Shown here: piece by piece, positions 50,761 through 60,540 of the stretch
Numbering within the stretch: position 1 is the first letter of the stretch
Layout: every line of letters begins with the position of its first letter
Assembly (NCBI GenBank): GCA_029834535.1
Contig: JAQMWT010000028.1
Location: forward strand, 62,001 to 126,000
From: Chrysophaeum taylorii
Taxonomy: Eukaryota; Sar; Pelagophyceae; Pelagomonadales; Pelagomonadaceae
Reading direction: 5' to 3'
DNA: 64,000 nucleotides
Translations under genes and position numbers: made by a program
The notes under the pieces: generated by a model
Database searches by the model: none
What the model saw: the letters and a program-made list of their open reading frames with translations, nothing else
What the model was told of the DNA's origin: nothing

Positions 50761-51732
50761 GTATGAAGTGGCAGCCGGAGGCGGGAATTCCTTGGTCATC
50801 AACAGTTCGGGGAAGCTCTTGGAACACCAAATAAGCGTGATTCAAAGGTCCAGAGAGCTACACTATTATGTGTACGACACTGGAACATCTCACTCCTTTC
50901 ACGCCTATCTCCACAAGAGGGTTTTCTCTCCGCAATGCGGCTTTCCCTCTTTCCTTCCTTCCCTTCCGCCATTATACCCTCAGATTATGAAGAATTAGAT
51001 CTGCAGTTCACTTCCAACAAGGAGTAGACCTCCAGGTGCGTACCGTCAGGTATGGCGTTGTCTGTTTAGTTAATGGAGGCTTCGTTCCTCATTGTCAGTG
51101 TGAACGCTTCTATGGGACCTAACGTCCTTAAGGAGCTAGGGCCTAAATCCCTACCTTGTGTAGTAGCATGTGACAAGCGGAATGGTCTGTACACGCCTAA
51201 GACTGCACGCAGTCTCTACCATGTACCCGGAGAAGGTCAAATCTCTCCAGGTTATGGGCCCATGTGCGTAGGTGTGTCAGCCCAACTGTGTTGTGCGTAT
51301 AATGGAGTGATCAGTTTACGCCTGATGACGAGTACAATGCGACAATGTGTTTGGCGGTGGTCTACTGTACATATTTGTTGTGTGGCGGTATTTGACCACC
51401 AGTTAATTTGGTTTGTGACCGAGTTGGGTCGGCCACTGGTCTTATGCACTCGCATAGCCAATAAAATTAAAATTTTCCCTATGCAAGCCGCGGAAACTTG
51501 TACGGGTTTTTCCTTTCATTCCCCAACAAAAGACTGACTGCTCGAGAATTAATCCATTCTTCAGTCTCAAAAGCATCATGCTTAAATGGCATAATGATTT
51601 GTTTGGTCTTGTATATATGCTCACGCTTAAAATAGCGAACTGTACATATTCCTCTGCATGTTAGAAACCCTTCATTCAAACATGTCAACTTGTTTTATCC
51701 TTCCTATAACCTATTTTCAATAGGTCACGACT
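50761..51732. other. AT-rich spacer between retroelement fragments
   Basis: No supported gene. AT-rich composition continues into the gag-like block, so this may be untranslated retroelement sequence. No LTR pair could be matched by eye. Confidence 0.35.
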
Positions 51733-53160
51733 ATGTCAAAACCAAAACCAATATCCACCACGGATATTTATAAGCAGGAACAAATCCTTGTTGATAAACT
51801 CAACACTGGATTACGCTTCCAAGACAATTCGACGAAGGTGAGCTTACAAATTGAGCTGCTTCGCAGGCATATGACAAGCCCATACGTGGATGCGTTGTTC
51901 TGCTTCGATTCGTATGACGCTTACACCCGGAATGCTCCGGAATACAACCAGCTTCTTGAACACGAAGTCGATATCATCTTCGCTCGATGGAACGCTGAAA
52001 AAATTAACGAATTGCAGTTACCCAATGAAGATGCCCTGCCTGATCATCTCAAGACTTGGCACGTCAACTCCTCCCATCAACTATCAGTTGATGTTCGTAA
52101 AAATATCGAACGACTTTTCTATCAAGAGTCATATAATCTTGTTCGACCCGAATTAAATGAGGATGTTAAGCGTGTCCTCACTTTATTAGATACCCGATTC
52201 CCTAAATCAATTGTGTATGACTCATCTCTAACCAACATATCCTTTGCAGGTCTCTCTAATGCCGATTGGATTAAACATTGCGAAACTTACGCCGGTTTCC
52301 TGTACACGTTCTTCAACCTACAATCTCAAGAGCGCCCTGCCCTCGCCATGTGGCCGCAGTTAAAGAAGATTTGTGCGTTTACTGCACACCCCAATAAACT
52401 ACGTGCAGTAATGCTTTTAGCTTACCATTATTATGAGACAGTGTCATGTACAGATGTCACTGAACTTAAATCTCAGTTTAATCGAATGTCCTTAAATGTT
52501 AATTGGTATGCTCATGAATTTGTCGAACAACTTCTTGCTTTCCAAACTCAGGCAAAGCAATTAAACCATGACGAAGCATCAATTCAATTTAATGATTCCA
52601 TAATCACACTTAAAGCTCACGAGGAGATCTATCATCTATATGCTAATCCCTCTGATCACGAGCGCTATTCTCAGTCTTTATTGGAGTGGTGCAAACTCTA
52701 CGAGACACGCTCAGGGAACAACTCGACTCACGATCCTGAGGTTTTAAAGCTAGTTGATCCCAACGATGTTCGTCCGTTATTGGAGTTCTTGTTAAAGATA
52801 TATAATGAGACAAAGTTTTCATCTAACCGACGCTTGGATAAACCCGCATCATGGATTCCATATATCCCTGGTACTACCGCTACCAAGCCACCTAAGGTAC
52901 TATTGATGGATACTATTCATCAATCCCACGATTCTCTAAACAATGCTTACTCATTGTTAGCTACTGTGGCTGGACAGTCTGGTTTTAACGCTCGTAAGCT
53001 TCGTAATGCAAAAGATAAAGCATCGACAATTTCACCTCGTGATACGTCCTACTATCGTCCACCCTCAAATTATAATGTCAAAGGCACCAGTTTCAACCGT
53101 CCTGTCTACTCACAGTCCTCTAACCGCAACTCACGCTCCAATATGTCGCTTATCGACAAA
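51733..53160 (+). mobile_element. LTR retrotransposon fragment, gag-like region
   Basis: An AT-rich plus-strand block of about 475 codons encodes a protein with the composition of a retrotransposon capsid (gag) polyprotein: helical, rich in Asn, Leu and Tyr, with a basic Ser/Asn/Arg tail (SSNRNSRSNMS). No enzyme domain follows it. It is in the opposite orientation to the integrase block, so the two are either separate insertions or rearranged parts of one family. Composition changes sharply near 53150-53200, marking its right limit. It is an incomplete fossil. Confidence 0.5.
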
Positions 53161-53169
53161 CTCGATGCG

Positions 53170-53825
53170 GGCTGCATCGAAGCTCATTCGGCCATCTTCG
53201 AACTCAAGGTCGGAGCGCAGCGCAAAGGGCGAGCGGCAGAAGGTGGTCGATTAGTGGAACGTCAAGCTCGAGCCTGGCCAAGACCAGCACATGAACTTCC
53301 AGCCGGGTGACCCACCCACCCCGACTGGAAGCCCGAGGCCTACGTCGGCAAAGCGAAGGAATTCACAAAGCGATCTTCGAGCGCGGTTGGTTTCATTCCC
53401 TAGAAGCGGCTGTCGTATTAGCAGCTCGCCCTTGACCCTTGCCACATCCTACTCTCGTCACCGAATGCCACCAAGAGCTCGCCGGAGTTGGCGTTGAGTA
53501 CGGCTGGGGCCAGTCAAAGCAGCACTACCGCCAACATAACACCGGAACAGAAAGTGAGATGGCGCGGCGACAACGTGGGCGCGTCTTCGACATCATTTTC
53601 CCCGAAAACCTTCCGCCTCTTCCGGCTCATGCGGCGCTCGCGTCGCCCGCGAGTATAAACTCGTGTGCCGCTCCGAGGACGGTGGCACCGCCCAGTTCGA
53701 ACACGCCAAAATCGAGCGACAAAGAGAGGCCGCGCGTCTCAAGCGCAAACACTCCTCCCATCGCGCGATCGACGTGCCAGTTCTATCCACGGTGACTCTG
53801 CAAGATAACGTCGCTGGCTAGCTAT
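53170..53825 (+). pseudogene. DDE-transposase remnant (DNA transposon)
   Basis: Pieces in changing frames follow the order of a DDE-superfamily transposase: LEPGQDQHMNFQPGDPP, then DWKPEAYVGKAKEFTKRS, then LVTECHQELAGVGVEYGWGQSK and HYRQHN. These fit the pattern (mrFkpGe ... eYvGKaKGl ... CHpElaGvGIEY.WGkaK..fR) of a widespread eukaryotic transposase group. A last piece (53655-53821) reads EYKLVCRSEDGGTAQFEHAK to a stop. The fragment has frameshifts and a missing start, so it is inactive. GC content matches the host more than the AT-rich block before it. Confidence 0.5.
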
Positions 53826-54199
53826 ATGTATGACCCTGGTGGTGACCTCGGCATACGAAAAGCGTGTCGAGAGGAAAAGGAACAGTCCCCTCGCGTTTCG
53901 GGGCCGCTCTGCGGTCCGACTTGAGTCGCTTCCGACCGCTGGCGGGACGTAGGGCGCCGAAGTTGGACTCGATACACTGTCGCCAACTTCAGGCATAGTG
54001 TGCATAAGCCATACGGGCTCCCCCGGAGTCACGTGTACTTTTAAGCACAGCCCTAGAGGACCCCCTCAGGGACCCGAACGAAACTCATCGAAACTCATCG
54101 ACCGATTTACCCCTTCGAAAAACCGCAGGTTTATTTGAAAGGCCGCGTTGTGACAGCCGGTCCGGCCTAGAGGGGCGGGAGAAACGGGTATCCGCTACA

Positions 54200-54530
54200 C
54201 CTTCCTTTTTGCCCGCGACCACCCCGTCCCCGCACCTTCCTCGCCCCCACACCTTCCCCGCTCCCCGCCACACCCCCGTCCCCGCACCTTCCCCGCCCCC
54301 GCACCTTCCCCGTCCCCGCACCTTCCCCGTCCCCGCACTTCCCCCGTCCTCGCACTTCCCCCGTCCCCGCACTTTCCCCGACCCCGCGCCTTCCCTCCCC
54401 GCACCTTCCCCGCTCCCCGCGCCTTCCCCGCCCGCCCCTTCCCCGTCCCCGCACCTTCCCTTCCCCGCACCTTCCTCGCTCCCGCACCTTCTCTTCCCGT
54501 CCCCGCGACTTTCCCCGTTCCCCTTATGCC
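54200..54530 (-). repeat. Minisatellite array, pyrimidine orientation (unit ~12 bp)
   Basis: Irregular tandem repeats of CCCCGCACCTTC and variants (CCCCGCGCCTTC, CCCCGTCCTCGCACTTC) on the plus strand. Almost every base on this strand is a pyrimidine apart from the single G and A of each unit. Confidence 0.93.
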
Positions 54531-54734
54531 TCTTAAGGTACTTGTCCTTTTAGAGCTGCGTTTACAGGACTGAACCGGCGGGACGCACGAAAGCTTGGGG
54601 GTAGGGGGATCAGAGTACGCGGTGGTCCCGGGTTAAGAGTCCTTGGGCGAAGGAACTCGCAGATGGGTTTACTCGCAAACCACCCTGAGAGGGTGGTGGC
54701 TTCGCGAGGAAAGAGGATCCTCGGAAAGCGGGAA

Positions 54735-55370
54735 GCCGCGGGTAAGAGGAAGGTGCGGGGATGGGGCAGGTGCGAGGTCGAGGTCGAGAAGGAAGAAGGA
54801 ATGTGCGGGGGCAGGGATATCGCGGGGAAGAGGAAGGTGCGAGGTTGGGGAAGATGCGGGACGAGGAGAGTGCGAGGACGGGGAGATCGCGGGGAAAGGA
54901 AGGTGCGAGGACAGGGATGTCGCGAGGAAGAGGAAGTTGCGGGGACCGGGGACATCGCGGGGAAGAGGAAGGTGCGAGGTCGGGGAAGGTGCGGGGACGA
55001 GGAGGGTGCGAGGACGGGGGAGAGCGCGAGGACGAGGAGAGTACGGGGAGCGAGGAAGTCGCGGGGGAAGGGGGAGGTGCGAGGACGGGGAGATCGCGGG
55101 GAAGAGGAAGGTACGGGGAGCGGGGAAGGTGCGGGGACGAGGAGGTCGCGGGGACGGGGAATGTGCAGGGAGCGGGGAAGGTGCGGGGAGGGAAGGTGCG
55201 GGGAACGGGGGAGGTGCGGGGAGGGAAGGTGCGGGGAACGGGGAAGGTGCGGGGAGGAAAGGTGCGGGGACGGGGAAGGTGCGGGGAGCGAGGAAGGCGC
55301 GGGGAGAGAAAGTGCGGGGACGGGGAAGGTGCGGGGACGGGGAAGGTGCGGGGACGGGGATTTTCCCCTT
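54735..55370 (+). repeat. Minisatellite array, purine orientation (unit ~12 bp)
   Basis: The same unit as at 54200-54530 but inverted: GGGGAAGGTGCG with variants GGGGACGAGGAGGTGCG and GGGGATATCGCGGGG. It is about twice as long. The two arrays face each other across about 205 bp. Confidence 0.93.
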
Positions 55371-55492
55371 TCGACTCTCGGCTCATGAATCCTGAGCCTT
55401 GCGAGGGCATCCGCCCTCCCGGCGCAGGTTGGCACCTATTCGCCTCCCGGGCGGGCCGGTTGGCAGCCGGAACGTTCGCAGTGGGACGGGGT

Positions 55493-55705
55493 ATGGCCGG
55501 GGGGCGAAGACGGAAGGTTATCGACGAGTTGGTTCTCAGTCACATCGCGGTCTCCTCGTCGCATGGCGACAAGCTTGATGGTCACTTTCCGCCGACCGAC
55601 CTTTCGGCGCTCCTCGTCTACAGGCCCGTGATTCCGGACTGGCTCCTGTCGGTCCGGCCTGGCTCCCATGCTCGGGAGAGGTCTGAATTTAGTTAGTTAG
55701 TTAGT
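55493..55705 (-). repeat. Right inverted repeat of the 48.1-55.7 kb island
   Basis: Reverse complement of 48118-48351, ending GGTCTGAATTTAGTTAGTTAGTTAG. The 15-bp duplication of the left copy is absent here. The island between the outer ends is about 7.6 kb. Confidence 0.93.
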
Positions 55706-55862
55706 TTCTGACAACTTTCAAACCAAAGTCTGGCAAAGAGCCCTGGCACTCCGGCTGCTGTTGGCCATCCTTACCCTCATATTCGTATTAAGGTTCCGTT
55801 GAAGTTCGAGATGACGTGTGTTTAGGCTGACTGACGATGGTAGACGCTAAACCAACAAGGAG

Positions 55863-57026
55863 ATGTCCGAGGTGGTGATGAAGGAGGAGGATGAGAAAAA
55901 GCTCGAGCCGCCCGACCCGACGTCGTTCGGCGTGTACTACGCTCGGCTTCTCCACCAGCAGAACATGCTCCAGGACTCGGTGCGGACGGACCTGTACCGA
56001 CGCGCTATCGTGATGAACGACGTGGACTTTGAGGGTCGCGTGGTGTTGGACGTGGGGAGCGGGACGGGCATATTGTCCTTTTTCGCGGCGCAGGCGGGTG
56101 CGGGGCGCGTGTACGCCGTCGAAGCGTCGGGAATGGCCGACAAGGCGGCCAGACTGGTAGGCTCGCGGGCCAACGCGCACCTGGCGCGATACGCGGCGCA
56201 CGCGCGGAGCCCGCTGTTCGTGAACAGCGTCGATCCCTCGGCTCTCCAGGCGGGGGATCTGCGAATCTTCGTCGTCAAGGGCAAAGTCGAGAACGTGAGC
56301 CTTCCGGAAAGCGTTGACGTCATAGTGTCGGAACCGCTCGGCTTTATGCTCGTCCACGAGCGCATGCTCGAGGCCCTCGTCGCGGCGCGCGATCGATTTC
56401 TCGCACCCGGGGGACTCATGTTCCCCACGACGGGCGCGATCCAGGTGTTGCCAATCACCGACGTCGCTCTCTGGAACGAACAGGCTGCCAAGGCTTCGTT
56501 CTGGCGCTCGGACAACTTCTACGGGGTTGACCTCACCGATCTCTACGACCAAGCCCTCGACGAGTACTTCAGCCAGGCGGTCGTCGGATACTTCTCGCCC
56601 GACGCCGCCGTCGCGGACCACCCTGCCTCGAAACTCTTCGACTTTCGAACGCTCTCCATCCCGGAGCTCCGCGCCTTCGACATACCCCTCGACTTTGTCG
56701 CCACCAAGACCGCCGTCATCCACGGCCTCGGCTGCTGGTTCGAGGCCGTCTTCCACGGATCCAAGGAGGTCCTCGCCCTCTCCACCGGGCCCACCTCCCC
56801 CGGCACCCACTGGTACCAGTGCCGCCTCCTCTTCCGACGACCCATCGCCGTCAACGCCACCCAGCGCCTCGACGGCCGCATCACCGCCACGGTCAACGAC
56901 CGCCTCTCCTACGACCTCCTCGTCACCCTCCACCTTCAAGGCACCGACATTTCCACCACCCAGCGCATCCGCCTCGACGACCAAATGTACCACTATCTCC
57001 AGGCACCCGCGCCGCCCATGTCCTAA
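55863..57026 (+). CDS. PRMT4: Type I protein arginine methyltransferase, PRMT4/CARM1-like
   Basis: The 387-residue enzyme transfers methyl groups from SAM to arginine, in CARM1 mainly on histone H3 and RNA-binding proteins. Motifs: YYARLLHQQNMLQD and VRTDLYRRAI (SAM-site helix), VVLDVGSGTGILSFFAAQAGA (motif I, about 60), VYAVEAS (post-I), GKVENVSLPESVDVIVSEPLGFMLVHERMLE (double-E loop with both Glu), PTTGAIQVLPITD, and THWYQ (THW loop, about 318). The HQQNMLQD and SEPLGFML forms are closer to CARM1 than to PRMT1. A roughly 23-residue insertion lies between ANAHLA and DLRIFVVKGKVE. The extra PH-like and C-terminal activation regions of animal CARM1 are absent. It starts 158 bp after the right inverted repeat. 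Confidence 0.93.
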   Translation: MSEVVMKEEDEKKLEPPDPTSFGVYYARLLHQQNMLQDSVRTDLYRRAIVMNDVDFEGRVVLDVGSGTGILSFFAAQAGAGRVYAVEASGMADKAARLVGSRANAHLARYAAHARSPLFVNSVDPSALQAGDLRIFVVKGKVENVSLPESVDVIVSEPLGFMLVHERMLEALVAARDRFLAPGGLMFPTTGAIQVLPITDVALWNEQAAKASFWRSDNFYGVDLTDLYDQALDEYFSQAVVGYFSPDAAVADHPASKLFDFRTLSIPELRAFDIPLDFVATKTAVIHGLGCWFEAVFHGSKEVLALSTGPTSPGTHWYQCRLLFRRPIAVNATQRLDGRITATVNDRLSYDLLVTLHLQGTDISTTQRIRLDDQMYHYLQAPAPPMS

Positions 57027-57621
57027 AGACCCAAGCCCCCCATCTTCGTCGTGCTCACGCGCGCACGCACGCATGTACTTTTGCGGTTTTAGTGCGCGCA
57101 CCTTGGGTGGGCGCGGACGGATCGGATCCCCCGCCACAGCACCAAGATGATGCCCGTCGATCAAAGATCTTCGCTCCGATCGCTCGCCTCGTGACGGCGA
57201 GTGTCATCGGAACACCACCCCCTTCAGCCGGATGCGTCGCTTGCCGGCCGTGCCTGTTCTAGGCGAGAGCGGCCTTGTGCTTGCTTGCTTGCTTCCAACC
57301 ATGAAGACTTTTCCCCTTGGGCCGATCGACTGTGGAATGGACCCTCTTTTCCTCCCCTCTCTTCTCGAGAGGAATGTGACGAACGCCAGAAAAGAAACTA
57401 GAGAGCAACTACTCTACTGGAGAGAAGAGAAACATTGCTAGGGGAGTCCTCGACGGTGGCTCTGAGGAACGCTGGCGCAGAAGTTGGATCCACACTAAAA
57501 GTGAGAGGCTGAAAGTAAGTGTGAGAAGGCTGGTGACGCGTGATGACGTGTAGCAGAGATTCGGCGCGGTGACGAAAACGATCTGACGACGCCAGTCGAT
57601 GAATGTAATGCGCTGACGACC
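57027..57621. other. Intergenic, no gene seen
   Basis: About 595 bases with only short frames. There is no clear TATA box. A GAGAG-rich tract lies near 57395-57430. Confidence 0.4.
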
Positions 57622-58350
57622 ATGATGGGCGCCGTCGGCGTGTGTTTGCTCCACGCGGCGGCGGCGGCGTTTGTCTTGATCCCGCACCAGGGTCTCGACG
57701 TTGGGCGATGTGCCGCGCACCGGCAAGCTGTTTTGGATGACTGCTCGCAACAACAACGGCTCAATAAGCTCGATCAGCTGGGCGTGCTGGTGCTGAATGC
57801 CGACTACCAACCACTTTCGTTTATGCCGCTCAGCATTTGGAGTTGGCAGGACGCGATCAAGGCGGTGTGGCAAGGCAGGGTGAACGTCGTTCACACGTAC
57901 GAGGTCCTCATCCGGTCAGCCACGACGAGCTTTGAGCTGCCGTCGGTGGTCGTCCTCAAGCAGTACGAGAGGAAAGTGGTAAAGCCGGTGCGGTTCTCGC
58001 GTGGGCTCCTCTTCCTTCGCGACGAATATCGCTGCCAGTATTGCGCGCGCGCGGCGCGGGATTTGACGTGCGATCACGTCGTGCCCCGGTCAAAGGGTGG
58101 CACTACCACCTGGACCAACACCGTCGCAGCGTGCGTTGTGTGCAATGCTAAGAAGAGAAACCTCTCGCGCGACCAGCTCAAGACGGTCGGTCTCTCGCTC
58201 GTAAAGGAGCCGTTCGAGCCGACTCCGTACCAGCTCGAGGCCATAGCCCGTCGCAGAAGCCTCCAGAAGCTCCGCGGAAGTGCGAGGCGGCTTCCGTCGG
58301 CTTGGCATACGTACTTGCCCATAAACGAGCCGCCTCCTCAACGTTCGTAA
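57622..58350 (+). CDS. Plastid-type HNH endonuclease-domain protein
   Basis: The 242-residue protein begins MMGAVGVCLLHAAAAAFVLIP, a signal peptide followed by Ala-Phe. That is the junction typical of plastid-targeted proteins in algae with secondary plastids. The core (about 50-215) has VLNADYQPLSFMPLSIWSWQDAI, then CQYC (zinc pair), DLTCDHVVPRSKGG (HNH His pair, metal site), TNTVAACVVCNAKK (Asn and second zinc pair) and LSRDQLKTVGL. This layout is that of the cyanobacterial HNH protein family kept in plants and algae, of unknown exact function. The family is thought to act on nucleic acid, probably in plastid nucleoid upkeep, which is inference. It is convergent with the TMEM43-like gene (265 bp). 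Confidence 0.85.
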   Translation: MMGAVGVCLLHAAAAAFVLIPHQGLDVGRCAAHRQAVLDDCSQQQRLNKLDQLGVLVLNADYQPLSFMPLSIWSWQDAIKAVWQGRVNVVHTYEVLIRSATTSFELPSVVVLKQYERKVVKPVRFSRGLLFLRDEYRCQYCARAARDLTCDHVVPRSKGGTTTWTNTVAACVVCNAKKRNLSRDQLKTVGLSLVKEPFEPTPYQLEAIARRRSLQKLRGSARRLPSAWHTYLPINEPPPQRS

Positions 58351-58615
58351 ATCCCGGTCCTTCTGTCTATATTCCACCACCACACCAAGGATAATAACGC
58401 AGACAGAGTCTCTCTATGGACGATGTTTGTTTGAAATTGAAGCACATCACCCGGAAGCACGCGTGATGTTGCCACGGGCTGGCACGGTGTCGTCGCGGTT
58501 TGCGTTGAGGGGTCGTTGCGTTCGTCGAAGCGGGCACGCCCTTTCATTTCAGTCCGGCAAAAAAAAAAAAAAGGTTCTGGACCGTTGCTTTGTTCGGCGC
58601 CCCAGCGGTTATTAT

Positions 58616-60085
58616 CTACCGTCCGTGTTTGCGGCGGTGGAAGGCCGAAAAAGAAGTGGGGAAGCCGGCCCAGTAGGCGAGGAGGCACCAGACGGCGTGC
58701 ATGCCCGGGGGTAAGGGGGAGGGGGGCGCCGAGACGAGGCCAAAGGTGGCTAGGGAGACAGAGGCAGCGAGCGCGAGAGAAACGTCGCGCCAGGCACGAC
58801 CCATGCCGTAGGCGCTGGCCCAGATGAGGCCGAGAACAAGAGTGGTAATGCCGCACGAAAAAAGAAAGTGCGAGGGGAGTCGCCTCGTGATGTCGAGTCC
58901 CAGCGCGGAGCCGGCGAGGGCCGCGACCGCAAGGGCCCACGCGAAGAGCGCGGCGCGGCCGGCGACGAGACGCGAGTCCCTCGGCGCGGCCTCGTCGCGG
59001 AGGATGCGGTCGGGGTCGCGGAGGCCTGCGTGTAGGATCGCTTTGATCTCGATCGAGTCGGTGAGGTCGACGCCGTTTCCATCGGGGTCCTTCGTATCGA
59101 CGACCGCCAAGACGCTGAGCATCTTGGGAGCGACGACCTCGTATCGCGTGCGCAAGTCCCCCGGCTCGCACGACTCGAAGAGCTTTTTAATTTCGAGGTG
59201 CGTCATCGGCGCGGCTTTTTTTCGCTCGAGGTACGCATCGAATCTCTCGACCAGCTCCTCTCGTCTCGTCGCCGACTGGTAGAAATACCCCTCGCCGACG
59301 TAGACGACGCGAGAGCGCTCGAAGAAAGGCCCTTCGCGCCACCGCCGGAGTATCGAGCCCGCCACGAGGTGCTGCTGCGATCCCTGGTGTCCAACAAATA
59401 AGTTCTTGGCCCACCGCGACGCCGCGAACCTCGGGTCCTCGTCGAACGTCCAGGCGACGCGCTTCCACTTGGCTCGCAGCCGTTCCACCAGCCCCTCGTC
59501 GACCCGCGCGTACACGTGCCTGTCGCTGTCGGGGAACACCGTTAAATCGTAGGCGTCGAAGACCTTGGGAGGGAGCGGGGGTTCGGTCGGATTGAAGTAA
59601 TTACCCGAAACGCGGAACAGACTCGACGCGATCGGATTCGCGCTCCAGCCCGCGCGTTTATTGGTTCCTTTCGGCTCGCACCTCGCCGACCTGCACGTCC
59701 CCTCGATCTCCTGCCACTGGCAATATTCGGTCACGCGCCTCACCCTCGCAGCCCCGTCGAAATCGAGGCCTACGTCGCCGTCGCGCGCCGCGCATTCGAC
59801 GCGGCCTTGCGCGTGCACCGGCGACATCTCGCGGCTGTTTTCGGTCAGGGGACTGAAAAAGAACAACTCGGCGTTCTTGCTCATCACCATCTCTTCGACA
59901 CCAATGACGCGGTCGCGGTGGCCGACCTCCAGGATCGTCACCACGCTCGGGATACCCGCGAGCAACATCACGATAAGCCCAAACGCAAACCTCCCGCCAA
60001 AAACGTGAGCCCTACCTTTTGCCGGCATGCTCAGCGCCGTCGTCGTCGTCGTCGTCGGGAGTGACATCGTCATGGCCTTTCTCAT
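58616..60085 (-). CDS. TMEM43/LUMA-like membrane protein
   Basis: The 489-residue protein has one N-terminal membrane segment (FGLIVMLLAGIPSVVTIL, about 35-52) and a large luminal middle. Three or four C-terminal hydrophobic segments follow (about 385-470: LFAWALAVAALAGSALGL, FLFSCGITTLVLGLIWASA, VSLALAASVSLATFGLV, AVWCLLAYWAGF). The middle has RVTEYCQWQEIEG, matching the conserved tyrosine-cysteine-glutamine-tryptophan segment of the TMEM43 family (DUF1625). In animals TMEM43 sits in the endoplasmic reticulum and inner nuclear membrane; bacterial relatives exist. The last residues FHRRKHGR are basic and cytosolic by the positive-inside rule. The first ATG was taken; a later one at residue 20 would also precede the membrane segment. 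Confidence 0.68.
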   Translation of the reverse strand: MRKAMTMSLPTTTTTTALSMPAKGRAHVFGGRFAFGLIVMLLAGIPSVVTILEVGHRDRVIGVEEMVMSKNAELFFFSPLTENSREMSPVHAQGRVECAARDGDVGLDFDGAARVRRVTEYCQWQEIEGTCRSARCEPKGTNKRAGWSANPIASSLFRVSGNYFNPTEPPLPPKVFDAYDLTVFPDSDRHVYARVDEGLVERLRAKWKRVAWTFDEDPRFAASRWAKNLFVGHQGSQQHLVAGSILRRWREGPFFERSRVVYVGEGYFYQSATRREELVERFDAYLERKKAAPMTHLEIKKLFESCEPGDLRTRYEVVAPKMLSVLAVVDTKDPDGNGVDLTDSIEIKAILHAGLRDPDRILRDEAAPRDSRLVAGRAALFAWALAVAALAGSALGLDITRRLPSHFLFSCGITTLVLGLIWASAYGMGRAWRDVSLALAASVSLATFGLVSAPPSPLPPGMHAVWCLLAYWAGFPTSFSAFHRRKHGR

Positions 60086-60540
60086 ACCACCACGCCGAAC
60101 CCGACAGCAGCTTCTGTTGCCTACTGCTGCCTACCTGCGCTCATATTTTGATTTCTTTTTGCCAGACGAGACCGCTTCGGAAACAACACTTTCTTTGGGG
60201 CGGGGGGGAACATACAACGCAACTTCAAGCGTACGACAACGACAACAAGAAGCCCGCCCCCCTTGGCGGCGCGTCTGTTCCTTTGATCGTGACCTCTTCG
60301 CATCTCCTGCTGCTCCCCATCCTCCTCCTCCTCCCCGTGGTCTCTCTCTGCCTGGCGCATCGCACATGGTTCATGCGCAGGTCCCATTAATATTTCCAGA
60401 GAGGGTGGTCCAAAATTATTATTATTTCTCGTCAGATTGTGTACACCCACCCAGCAGCAGCAGCAGCAGCAGCAGCCATGTAGCGAAACCGCTGGTGCTA
60501 TAAATACTAACCGTTGAATGCGGCGCGTCGTTGAACGCGG
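60086..60540. promoter_or_regulatory. Divergent upstream region with CAG repeat and TATA box
   Basis: A (CAG)8 run lies at 60452-60475. A TATAAATA box lies at 60499-60506, 35 bp before the RING-protein ATG at 60541, which is unusually close and implies a very short leader. No other structure is seen. Confidence 0.6.

Noticed and set aside
54533-55696. Frames of 250-310 codons in the minisatellite arrays (Pro/Ser/Arg-rich or Gly/Arg-rich)
   Set aside because: Twelve-base tandem repeats without stop codons stay open in several frames; the products are pure low complexity.
55788-57164. A 458-codon minus-strand frame opposite PRMT4
   Set aside because: It is a shadow of the PRMT4 coding frame, which has all catalytic motifs.
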